From Cyanobacteria bacterium HKST-UBA02 (lineage in GTDB: Bacteria; Cyanobacteriota; Vampirovibrionia; Obscuribacterales; Obscuribacteraceae), in contig JAGQHH010000280.1 in the NCBI GenBank assembly GCA_020431945.1, positions 1 to 29,282 of the forward strand: a DNA stretch of 29,282 nucleotides, in the 5' to 3' direction. The position numbers and the translations under genes were made by a program. Under the pieces are notes generated by a model. It was not told where the DNA came from. It was given only the letters and a program-made list of their open reading frames with translations, and made no database searches. Shown one piece after another: positions 1 to 6,603 of this stretch; within the stretch, counting starts at the first letter, position 1, and each line of letters opens with the position of its first letter.

Positions 1-2
1 CT

Positions 3-1217
3 TTACTTGGCTTGAACCGGCATGAGCAGATACTTGTACTGCTCGTCGTTTTGACCCTTGAGAATCAGGGGCTTGAGAGAGCCGAGCATCTCGAGACGAA
101 GCTCCTCAACGCTCAAACGCTGGAGCACATCGACCATATACTTGACGTTCACTGCTACATCGAGCCCTTCGCCTTCGAAAGTGATTGCCATCTCTTCCTG
201 GGCGCGTCCGACGTCGGGAGTATTGGCCGTGATCTGGAGATTCTCTTCTTCGAAATGAAGCTTGATCAGGTGTGTCCGGTCGTCCGACATGACCGCCACA
301 CGATCGATTGCTTTCATCAGCTCTTCACGGTTGAAGACCGCCAGGAACTTGTACTCGGTGGGAAAGAGGTCTTGATAGCGAGGATACTCACCACTGATCA
401 GGCGGGTGGAGAGGAAATGGCTGTCGGTCTCGAAAACAATCTGACCGTCGATCAAGCCGATGCGCACTTCCCGGACCTCGGCGCTCTCGCCTTCTCCTTT
501 GCCTGACGCTTCCTGGGTTTCGAGCAGCTTGACGATCTCGGTGCAAGCCTTGGCAGGAATGATTGCCTTTAGGGAGCTGGGCTTTTCGAGTGTAGCGGTA
601 CTTGCTGCAGTTTCTCGCTCTTTGTCTCCCTCTACGGCGGATGCCGTGGGAGCAAGAACATTGAGCTCTTCCCGACGGTGGGCCAGACGGCTGCCATCGG
701 TAGCGGTGCATTCGAAGATGCCCTTGTCGATCACTATGTATACGCCGCCGAGGATGCTGGAAGCATCATAGCTGGCTGCCGCGAATGCAGTCTGGGAGAT
801 AGCTTTCTTGAGGATCGAGCAGGGCATGAGCAGGGCTTCTTCGGGTCTCTGCTCGGAGAGCTTCGGATAGTCTTCGGCGGACAGACCGGCAAGACTGAAC
901 TTAGAGCGCTTGCAGGTAACGGTGGTCTCGAAATTCTCGCCGTCCACCTGGAAGGAGACCAGCTCGTTAGGAAGCTTGGAGACGACTTCCAGAAGCTTTT
1001 TGCCGGGAAGGGTGATCGAGCCCTGGGTATAAACAACGGCTGGTGTCTTGGTCTCGATAGTGAGATCGAGATCCGTTGCTTGAAATTTGACTGTCGACTC
1101 GTCCACCGACTCGATAAGTACATTACTCAGGATGGGCTGGACAACCCGGGTTGCCAGGGCGCTTGTCACGTCTTTGAGAGCGCGAACCAGCGTGTCCTTC
1201 TGGACTGCAAAATGCAT
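3..1217 (-). CDS. dnaN: DNA polymerase III beta subunit (sliding clamp)
   Basis: The 404-aa product is the ring-shaped processivity clamp that tethers the replicative polymerase to DNA. The N-terminus (MHFAVQKDTLVRAL), the internal PILSNVLIE segment and the C-terminal YLLMPVQ ending are typical of the family, whose usual length is about 370 aa. The extra length sits in two acidic or Ala/Glu-rich loops, around residues 190-215 and 235-250. The ATG at 1215-1217 is preceded by GAGG with about 8 nt spacing, which fixes the start. The stop (TAA at 3-5) is inside the window, so the gene is complete. It lies downstream of dnaA on the same strand, the standard dnaA-dnaN order, but with an unusually long 305-bp spacer. 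Confidence 0.97.
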   Translation of the reverse strand: MHFAVQKDTLVRALKDVTSALATRVVQPILSNVLIESVDESTVKFQATDLDLTIETKTPAVVYTQGSITLPGKKLLEVVSKLPNELVSFQVDGENFETTVTCKRSKFSLAGLSAEDYPKLSEQRPEEALLMPCSILKKAISQTAFAAASYDASSILGGVYIVIDKGIFECTATDGSRLAHRREELNVLAPTASAVEGDKERETAASTATLEKPSSLKAIIPAKACTEIVKLLETQEASGKGEGESAEVREVRIGLIDGQIVFETDSHFLSTRLISGEYPRYQDLFPTEYKFLAVFNREELMKAIDRVAVMSDDRTHLIKLHFEEENLQITANTPDVGRAQEEMAITFEGEGLDVAVNVKYMVDVLQRLSVEELRLEMLGSLKPLILKGQNDEQYKYLLMPVQAK

Positions 1218-1357
1218 ATGGCTTACCTCGCCGGAAAAAGAGTTTGAGAACGCTTATAAGGATACCGTCCTGAACCGCAAGTTTCCTTGGAGTACGTTTA
1301 GTTAGTATTGCCTCCTAATTGAAAAATCTAAATAAATAGAAGTAGTAGGGCCGCGAT

Positions 1358-1367
1358 TTTTCTGTAG
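1358..1367 (+). promoter_or_regulatory. DnaA-box-like element 1 (TTTTCTGTAG)
   Basis: This copy has one base change from the shared TTTTCTACAG core. It lies in the AT-rich part of the dnaA-dnaN spacer. It resembles the cyanobacterial box TTTTCCACA, with further divergence. Confidence 0.35.
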
Positions 1368-1403
1368 GAAACCCGATCAATGCCGGCAATATTCCAAATC
1401 GTC

Positions 1404-1413
1404 CTGTAGAAAA
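1404..1413 (-). promoter_or_regulatory. DnaA-box-like element 2 (TTTTCTACAG, minus strand)
   Basis: Exact copy of TTTTCTACAG, reading as CTGTAGAAAA on the plus strand. Its first nine bases differ from the cyanobacterial DnaA box TTTTCCACA only at position 6 (C to T). Confidence 0.45.
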
Positions 1414-1508
1414 GCTGGAGATTATCTGTTTGTGCCCGAGGCTGGCTTCTGTCAGGACTTTGATCGAATGACACCGGGCCGACAGCGAAAAAACAGATTC
1501 CGGACAGT

Positions 1509-1518
1509 TTTTCTACAG
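1509..1518 (+). promoter_or_regulatory. DnaA-box-like element 3 (TTTTCTACAG)
   Basis: Exact copy of TTTTCTACAG, ending 4 bp before the 3' end of dnaA. It is identical to element 2 in opposite orientation, 95 bp away. Confidence 0.45.
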
Positions 1519-1522
1519 TGTC

Positions 1523-2998
1523 TTAATTGCCCATCTTTTGCCGGATTGAGGCGATCATCGAAACGAGCTTCGAGTCTTTTGCAAGCAGGTCCTTGATTCT
1601 GGAGTGCGCATATAGAGCGGATGTATGCTTTCTATTTCCGAAGGCTTCGCCGATTCTCGGATAACTGATTCCAAGATCCTCATGGGCCAGATACATGGCG
1701 ATATGCCTGGGCAGGGTGAGGTCCTGGGAGCGCTTCGAGGACTTGAGCTCGGCGGGCTCCAGATTGTAGGTGGATGCCACGGTAGCGATCAGGCTCTCTA
1801 TGGTGACTGGCTGGCTTTCGCTCAGGGGCTTGGAAGGGGAGAGCATATGTCTGAGCATAGAGGGGTCCGTATCCCCGCCTGTCAGGCTCGAGTAGGCATG
1901 TACCCTGATGAGGGCGCCTTCGAGCTCACGGATATTGGTGGTGATTGATGAGGCTATCTGATCGAGAATCATGTCGTTGATGGCGATTCCTTCGCTGGCG
2001 CATTTCTTCTTGAGAATCGCCAGTCTGGTCTCGACATCCGGTAACTGGATATCGGTGATCAGCCCCCACTCGAAGCGGCTCTTCAAGCGCTCTTCCAGTC
2101 TCGATAGAGATTTAGGCGGACGGTCGGAGGAAATGATGATTTGCTTGTTGGCTTCTTTGAGAGCATTGAAAGTATAGAAAAACTCTTCCTGGGTGGACTC
2201 CTTGCCCTCGATGAACTGGATGTCGTCGATGAGAAGCACGTCCAGCTGGCGATAACGCTTGCGGAATTCGACCATGCGATTCTCTCGTATGGAATTCACC
2301 AGGTCGTTGGTGAATCGCTCGCAGCTCACATATTTGACTGCCAGTTGCGGTGAGTGTTTGAGGACCTCGTTGCCTATGGCGTGCATGATATGGGTCTTGC
2401 CGAGACCGACGCCCCCGTAAATGAAGAGCGGGTTGTAAGCCTGTCCCGGTTTCATGGCTACCGCAGCAGCAGCAGAATGAGCGAAGCGATTATTGGAGCC
2501 GACCACGAAGGTATCGAAAGTGTATTTTGGATTGAGGTTGGCCCGGGCCACCAGATCCACCCGGCCTACGGATGGTTGACCGAAACCACCACTGCGAGCC
2601 GCGGCTCGTCTGCTTGCTTCGGCTGAGTAGGAAAGCGGGAGCTCAGCTGGGGAAGCCGGAGGAGGCGGGGCGCTGATACTCGATATGGTGCCGGTGTAGA
2701 CATCGTGAGTGAGGCTGTCGTCGACGGTAACCTTGATGTTTACAGGTTCTTGCAGGAGCTCGACAAGAGCCTGGACGATAGGCTCTCGATACTGGCCGGT
2801 GATCATGCTCCCCATGAAATCGTTGCAAACTCCGAAGACGACTTCGCCGGGGCTCACCGATACGATTGACAGCGGTGCTATCCAGCTATGATAGACCGGC
2901 GCCTTCAGCCGCTTGCCGAGGAGGGACTTCAGGTCCTCGAGCAGGTCGGAGTTCGATTTCACCAGGCGGACGTCGTTATTGGTTGGCATTGTAGGCAT
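1523..2998 (-). CDS. dnaA: Chromosomal replication initiator DnaA
   Basis: The 491-aa AAA+ ATPase binds DnaA boxes and opens the origin. Domain I is at about residues 15-100. A Pro/Ser/Ala-rich linker follows at 105-140. The AAA+ domain has Walker A GGVGLGKTH and Walker B LLIDDIQF. The C-terminal helix-turn-helix begins near LPRHIAMYLA. The ATG at 2996-2998 has an AGGA about 12 nt upstream; a second in-frame ATG three codons in is possible. The odd point is in domain IV. Where most DnaA proteins read GGRDHTTVLH, this one reads GNRKHTSALY (Lys457 in place of the base-contacting Asp, His458 and Thr459 kept). This may go with the non-canonical boxes in the adjacent spacer. Confidence 0.97.
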   Translation of the reverse strand: MPTMPTNNDVRLVKSNSDLLEDLKSLLGKRLKAPVYHSWIAPLSIVSVSPGEVVFGVCNDFMGSMITGQYREPIVQALVELLQEPVNIKVTVDDSLTHDVYTGTISSISAPPPPASPAELPLSYSAEASRRAAARSGGFGQPSVGRVDLVARANLNPKYTFDTFVVGSNNRFAHSAAAAVAMKPGQAYNPLFIYGGVGLGKTHIMHAIGNEVLKHSPQLAVKYVSCERFTNDLVNSIRENRMVEFRKRYRQLDVLLIDDIQFIEGKESTQEEFFYTFNALKEANKQIIISSDRPPKSLSRLEERLKSRFEWGLITDIQLPDVETRLAILKKKCASEGIAINDMILDQIASSITTNIRELEGALIRVHAYSSLTGGDTDPSMLRHMLSPSKPLSESQPVTIESLIATVASTYNLEPAELKSSKRSQDLTLPRHIAMYLAHEDLGISYPRIGEAFGNRKHTSALYAHSRIKDLLAKDSKLVSMIASIRQKMGN

Positions 2999-3040
2999 CG
3001 ATGAGATGAATCCTCGTTAAGAAGATTGGCTGTGATCAGG

Positions 3041-3060
3041 TCGAGACGATACGGTCTCGA
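3041..3060. repeat. 7-bp perfect inverted repeat upstream of dnaA
   Basis: TCGAGAC (3041-3047) and GTCTCGA (3054-3060) are perfectly complementary around a 6-nt loop. The element lies in the divergent dnaA/rpmH intergenic region and directly abuts the next inverted repeat. Confidence 0.5.
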
Positions 3061-3091
3061 GGGACGGTATATCTACTAGATACACCATCCC
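3061..3091. repeat. 14-bp imperfect inverted repeat between dnaA and rpmH
   Basis: Arms 3061-3074 and 3078-3091 pair at 12 of 14 positions around a 3-nt centre. Near-symmetry in the DNA suggests a protein-binding site or cruciform. No T-run follows on either strand, so a terminator is unlikely. It lies about 65 bp upstream of the dnaA start, where an operator would act. Confidence 0.5.
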
Positions 3092-3187
3092 AACCGGCGG
3101 ACGACAAGTCAGCCAGCGTCAGAAAGATTCGGCGCAGACCGGTGGTGTCGTCTCTATATTCGTAAATTTTTAGCCGCAGCCCAGGGC

Positions 3188-3217
3188 TTGCCGACCGTAA
3201 ATTGCTTTCTGGATGAT
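3188..3217 (+). promoter_or_regulatory. Possible rpmH operon promoter
   Basis: TTGCCG at 3188-3193 and GATGAT at 3212-3217 are separated by 18 bp and lie about 70 bp upstream of rpmH. The -10 match is weak. It is the best sigma-70-like pair in the right place. Confidence 0.25.
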
Positions 3218-3243
3218 AGCATAGCTGTTCATCTCAAGAACAC

Positions 3244-3264
3244 GCCAACATTTTTTATGTTGGC
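3244..3264 (+). promoter_or_regulatory. Hairpin in the rpmH 5' leader
   Basis: GCCAACAT (3244-3251) pairs perfectly with ATGTTGGC (3257-3264) around a five-T loop. It ends 5 nt before the AGGAG ribosome-binding site of rpmH at 3270-3274. An 8-bp stem this close to the SD could affect translation or mRNA stability of the operon. That role is inference. Confidence 0.55.
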
Positions 3265-3283
3265 AGGCCAGGAGTATCACTTC

Positions 3284-3418
3284 ATGAAGAGAACTCTCAG
3301 AGGCTCGACTCGTAAAGCCAAAAAGAATGGCGGCTTCCTATCGAGAATGGCTACCAAAGCCGGTCGCAAGACGATCAGAAGAAGACGCCAGAAAGGTCGC
3401 TATCGTCTGGCGGTCTAG
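3284..3418 (+). CDS. rpmH: 50S ribosomal protein L34
   Basis: A 44-aa, very basic protein of the large ribosomal subunit. MKRTLRGSTRKAKKNGGF and the RRRRQKGRYRLAV tail are the family's conserved sequence, at the usual length. The ATG at 3284 is set by AGGAG at 3270-3274, 9 nt upstream. An in-frame extension further 5' shows no L34 similarity and is not part of the gene. It is the first gene of the rpmH-rnpA-yidD-yidC-jag cluster, divergent from dnaA as in many bacteria. Confidence 0.97.
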   Translation: MKRTLRGSTRKAKKNGGFLSRMATKAGRKTIRRRRQKGRYRLAV

Positions 3419-3430
3419 TGGTCGACAGCA

Positions 3431-3931
3431 TTGTTGCCACAGGCTGAAAGACTAAGGCGAGCGAGCGCATTCCAGCGAGCATATCAGGAGCGGCGGGTGA
3501 TAAGCTCGCCGCAATTGAGTTTGTACGTGATTCCCAGGCAGGGCGCCGCCGGCAAGCAGACCGGGGCCTGGCGACCCCTTACCGGATTTGTCGTAAGCAA
3601 GAAAGTATCCAAGAGCGCCTGCAAACGGAACCGGCTCAAGAGGCAGGTCCGGGATGCCTACCGGCATCTGCGAGAGCAGGTCTACTCCGGGAAGAAAGCC
3701 CACTACCGCTTGAATCAGTGGTACATCCTGGTTTTCACCATTCACAGCCAGGCTCTGACCAGCACCTATGACCAGATAGCAAGGGCGGTTGAGAGCTGTT
3801 TAATTCGGGCTGATAAGCGATTCGGCAGATCTCCTTTCGAAAAGGAGACTGTGAAGAAAAGGCCGAAAGATGATCACGATGTTAACAGAAAGGCTTCCCT
3901 GCCAAGAGAGATGGATAATGGACAGGTGTAA
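3431..3931 (+). CDS. rnpA: Ribonuclease P protein component
   Basis: The protein subunit of RNase P helps the catalytic RNA trim tRNA 5' leaders. The RNR signature is clear in KSACKRNRLKRQVRDAYRHL, followed by the usual YILVFT strand. The start is a TTG at 3431, 12 nt after the rpmH stop (a second TTG follows directly). No strong SD is seen, so translation may be coupled to rpmH. At 166 aa it is about 45 residues longer than usual. The excess is a charged C-terminal tail after the RADKRFG segment and looks disordered. Confidence 0.93.
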   Translation: MLPQAERLRRASAFQRAYQERRVISSPQLSLYVIPRQGAAGKQTGAWRPLTGFVVSKKVSKSACKRNRLKRQVRDAYRHLREQVYSGKKAHYRLNQWYILVFTIHSQALTSTYDQIARAVESCLIRADKRFGRSPFEKETVKKRPKDDHDVNRKASLPREMDNGQV

Positions 3932-3963
3932 TAGCGCTCAATTCAGGTGTTTTCGATAGATTC

Positions 3964-4242
3964 ATGCGCTTCGGTCCGACCAGTGTCAGCAAAGGAATTT
4001 CGGTCATCCTCATTCGGGGCTGGCAGTTGACCAGGATCTTGAGAAGGCCGTCATGCAGGTTTTATCCATCCTGTTCAGAATATACGCTAGGTTGCATCCT
4101 GCGCCACGGCTTTATCAGGGGAGTTCTTCTGGGCGGCTGGCGCCTTCTCAGGTGCAATCCCTGGAATCTGGGCGGAATCGACGAGGTCCCGGAGACTTCT
4201 AGTCTTGTCAGCCTGTTCCGAAAAGATGCTTCAACGAGGTAG
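3964..4242 (+). CDS. yidD: Membrane protein insertion efficiency factor YidD
   Basis: A 92-aa protein associated with the inner face of the membrane that assists YidC/Sec insertion. The family signature is complete: CRFYPSCSEYT, then a GFIRGVLLGGWRLLRCNPW block and GGIDEVP. The ATG at 3964 has no strong SD, and a slightly different start cannot be excluded. The stop overlaps the GAGGT ribosome-binding site of yidC, so the two are tightly linked. It sits in its usual place between rnpA and yidC. Confidence 0.93.
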   Translation: MRFGPTSVSKGISVILIRGWQLTRILRRPSCRFYPSCSEYTLGCILRHGFIRGVLLGGWRLLRCNPWNLGGIDEVPETSSLVSLFRKDASTR

Positions 4243-4245
4243 TCC

Positions 4246-5484
4246 GTGGACCTGACCTATTCATTCATGATCCCGATTCTCGAGTATTTCGAGCAATTGA
4301 CCAACAGTTACGGCTGGGCCCTCGTGAGTCTCACCATACTGGTCAGGATCCTGCTCTGGCCCCTGGTGGCCAAACAAACCGAGAGCATGCAGCGAATGAG
4401 CCAGCTCTCGCCCATGATGAAAAAGCTCAAAGAGCGGTACGAGAAAGACCCCGAGCTCTATCAGAAAAAGACCATGGAATTCATGATGAAGAATCGCGTG
4501 AATCCCATGTCCAGCTGTTTGCCTCTGCTGATTCAATTGCCTATCTTCATCGCTCTTTTCGCTACCTTTTCCGGTCCGCCTTTCGGCGACAAGCCGGTGG
4601 ACGCTCATGTGAAGGTGGTCAATGAGAGTACAGTCTCCCGGGAAGTGACCAAAGAGACTTCGGGAAGCAGCATTTCTTATGTGGGAGGCGACGGCAAAGT
4701 CGCCAAAGTAGCGATTTTTCCCGGCGATCTGAAAGTACCGGTGGGCGACTCGGTCGAGTTCGGCGGCCGGGCCATAGAAGGCGAGCTGTCTGATGATTTC
4801 AAGCCGAGCTGGGAAATTCACAAGGACAACAAAAAGGTCACCGACAACACTGTCGCCGAAATCGACGATAGCGGTCATGCCGTTTTCCATAAAGACGGCG
4901 ACTATAAGGTCGTAGCCATCATCCATGGCATAGCCAAGCACGAAAAGTTCGGTTTCATCAACGGTCTGGGTAAAGTCGCCATCGGCAAGGATCTTCTCAA
5001 GCAGGAGAATTTCGACGCTATCCTCTTGATCATTGGGTTCGGCTTCACCATGTGGCTTTCCCAGAAGCTCAATGTCACGACCCCGAAGGCCAAGCCCGGA
5101 GAGCCTATCGATGAGCAGCAGAGGGTTCAGCAGGACGTGATGAAAGTCATGCCTCTGGCCCTTACCGGCACTTTCGTATTCATCCCCCTGCCGGTGGGAG
5201 TGCTGGTCTATATGGTCCTTTCCAATATCATCCAGTCCGGACAGACCTGGCTATTGATGCGCAGGCCAGTTCCTCCGCTTATCGATGTCATGGATGACGA
5301 TGATGGTGACATAATAGTCGATGCTAGCGAGCCGGGTAAAAAACCGCCCGGTCTTCCGGACGGACAGTCCGGAAACGGCAATGACCCGGGCAGCAAGATC
5401 AATATCAAGAAGGGAAGCTCCGAGGACAAAGACCCTCAAGGTGTCAGCAGTAAACGCAGGAACAAGAAGAAGAAGAAGAAATGA
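4246..5484 (+). CDS. yidC: Membrane protein insertase YidC, with periplasmic Ig-like insert
   Basis: YidC inserts and folds membrane proteins, alone or with SecYEG. This 412-aa copy is the short type, lacking the large N-terminal periplasmic domain of proteobacteria. First TM region at about residues 7-40; cytoplasmic helical hairpin at about 45-85 (MKKLKERYEKDPELYQKK); TM at 88-110; then about 140 extra residues before the later TMs (LLIIGFGFTMWL, ALTGTFVFIPLPVGVLVYMV). The insert has a bacterial Ig-like pattern (FPGDLKVPVGDSVEF, later PSWEI and a DDSGHAVF...GDYKVVA strand pair). From memory, cyanobacterial YidC carries a similar insert. The C-terminus is disordered and ends in a poly-Lys run. 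The start is GTG at 4246, 5 nt after GAGGT. The last codons overlap jag by ATGA. Confidence 0.95.
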   Translation: MDLTYSFMIPILEYFEQLTNSYGWALVSLTILVRILLWPLVAKQTESMQRMSQLSPMMKKLKERYEKDPELYQKKTMEFMMKNRVNPMSSCLPLLIQLPIFIALFATFSGPPFGDKPVDAHVKVVNESTVSREVTKETSGSSISYVGGDGKVAKVAIFPGDLKVPVGDSVEFGGRAIEGELSDDFKPSWEIHKDNKKVTDNTVAEIDDSGHAVFHKDGDYKVVAIIHGIAKHEKFGFINGLGKVAIGKDLLKQENFDAILLIIGFGFTMWLSQKLNVTTPKAKPGEPIDEQQRVQQDVMKVMPLALTGTFVFIPLPVGVLVYMVLSNIIQSGQTWLLMRRPVPPLIDVMDDDDGDIIVDASEPGKKPPGLPDGQSGNGNDPGSKINIKKGSSEDKDPQGVSSKRRNKKKKKK

Positions 5485-6068
5485 CTCAAAGCATACTTGG
5501 TGATAGCGCTCAGTCCTATCTGGAGAAAATTCTCGCTATTCTCGACATCGAAGCCCAGGTGGTGGAAGAAGAGCTGGACGATACCACGATCTGTTACCGG
5601 ATCGACTGCCGGGCCGACGATGCTCGTATGCTCATCGGTCGTAACGGTCAGACTCTTGAAGCCCTGCAGTTCGTGGTCAGGCAGATGTGCAAGACCAATG
5701 CCATCGAAGGCGGCCCCTTCGTGGTGGACGTTCTGGATTACCGGATAAGGAGACGACGGACCCTGGAGGATCAGGCCAAGCAAGGCGCGGTAGAAGTCCT
5801 CAATGGCGAGCAGGAGCGTTTTGCCCTGCCTCCTATGAATCCTTACGAGCGCCGGCTGGTTCACAATTATCTGCACGAGAATTTTCCCGAGCTTTCCTCC
5901 AATAGCGAGGGCGAAGGTCCGGATCGCCATATTGTTATCAGCTTCGAGGGTCTTCCCGAGGGCGAGGCGGGTAAAAGCCGTTCCTCTGATGAAGACGATG
6001 ATTTCGAGCCCGAGATCTTCGACGAAGATGAAGAAGATTCCGATAGTGAAGCCGACGACGACCAATAA
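5481..6068 (+). CDS. jag: RNA-binding protein Jag/KhpB (KH and R3H domains)
   Basis: A 195-aa RNA-binding protein of the Jag/KhpB/EloR family, whose members are linked to cell elongation and post-transcriptional control. The KH domain (about residues 10-85) has the GxxG loop in MLIGRNGQT. The R3H domain (about 88-155) has the spaced Arg and His of ERRLVHNYLHENFP. The N-terminal Jag_N domain found in Firmicutes is absent. The C-terminal 35 residues are almost all Asp/Glu/Ser and surely disordered. The ATG overlaps the yidC stop (ATGA at 5481-5484), so translation is probably coupled. Confidence 0.9.
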   Translation: MTQSILGDSAQSYLEKILAILDIEAQVVEEELDDTTICYRIDCRADDARMLIGRNGQTLEALQFVVRQMCKTNAIEGGPFVVDVLDYRIRRRRTLEDQAKQGAVEVLNGEQERFALPPMNPYERRLVHNYLHENFPELSSNSEGEGPDRHIVISFEGLPEGEAGKSRSSDEDDDFEPEIFDEDEEDSDSEADDDQ

Positions 6069-6115
6069 CGCTGGTTAAGCTCCTCAGCCGGGCATAATAA
6101 TCTCTGTCAGCTATT

Positions 6116-6121
6116 TATAAT
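6116..6121 (+). promoter_or_regulatory. Possible -10 element (TATAAT) for the following membrane-protein gene
   Basis: A perfect TATAAT lies 28 nt upstream of the GTG at 6149, in the short AT-rich gap after jag. No good -35 is present 17 bp upstream. Confidence 0.35.
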
Positions 6122-6148
6122 ATTAGAGAGATGGTTGGAGGAAGAGCC

Positions 6149-6589
6149 GTGTCTGATAAGGCCGATGACAGATTGAGTGCCGGAGGAGAAGCCGCCTCTG
6201 CTCGTGATACGGTGCAGACTCCGCGCAGACAGGGCTTGAAGAACTTCTTCCTGGCTCTCAAGCACATCAATGAAGCCTCCGTCGCCGAAAACGTCAAACA
6301 GCGTTTCTCGGACTATGTAACCATCGCTCTGGTGGTGCTCTGCATTCTCAGCCTGGTAGTGGCTGTCTCTGTCCAGGTTCCTCCTGGTATCAAGCTCCTG
6401 CCCCTGCTTTTCACCGTGGGCGCGGTGCTCTTCTATATCATCAACCGCATGGGCTTCATCATCTCGCTTTCAGCCAGACAGGCTCTCATCATCTGGCAGA
6501 TCCTGGTGGCGGGATTCTGGCTGGGAGTAACCAGCGCCATGCTGGTGATGCTTGCTTGCTTCTATTTCGTATCCCAGACCGGACCTTGA
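6149..6589 (+). CDS. Hypothetical membrane protein, three TM segments
   Basis: I do not recognise a family. The 146-aa product has a polar N-terminal tail of about 55 residues, then three hydrophobic stretches (near YVTIALVVLCILSLVVAV, LLPLLFTVGAVLFYII and IIWQILVAGFWLGVTSAMLV), so it is an inner-membrane protein. The GTG at 6149 is preferred over an ATG 18 nt upstream, because GGAGGA at 6137-6142 is spaced correctly for the GTG and would lie inside the gene otherwise. The binding-lipoprotein gene follows after 14 nt, so the two are probably co-transcribed. A partnership with that gene is only suggested by position. Confidence 0.75.
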   Translation: MSDKADDRLSAGGEAASARDTVQTPRRQGLKNFFLALKHINEASVAENVKQRFSDYVTIALVVLCILSLVVAVSVQVPPGIKLLPLLFTVGAVLFYIINRMGFIISLSARQALIIWQILVAGFWLGVTSAMLVMLACFYFVSQTGP

Positions 6590-6603
6590 TAAGCTGAGGG
6601 TTT

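Larger units (their letters stand above)
1218..1522. other. dnaA–dnaN spacer, candidate replication origin (oriC)
   Basis: This is a 305-bp non-coding stretch between the two replication genes. It is clearly more AT-rich than the flanking coding DNA, especially at 1310-1345 (AATTGAAAAATCTAAATAAA region). It holds three copies of a TTTTCTACAG-like element in both orientations, listed separately. There is no perfect TTATCCACA or TTTTCCACA box. AT-rich DNA plus repeated short elements beside dnaA is how bacterial origins usually look, so this is the best origin candidate in the window. The origin call is inference. The spacer should also hold a dnaN promoter, which I could not pin down. Confidence 0.5.

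Noticed and set aside
5436..6065. A 209-codon open frame antisense to jag
   Set aside because: It starts and ends within the shadow of jag. Its poly-Phe end is just the complement of the Lys-rich YidC tail.
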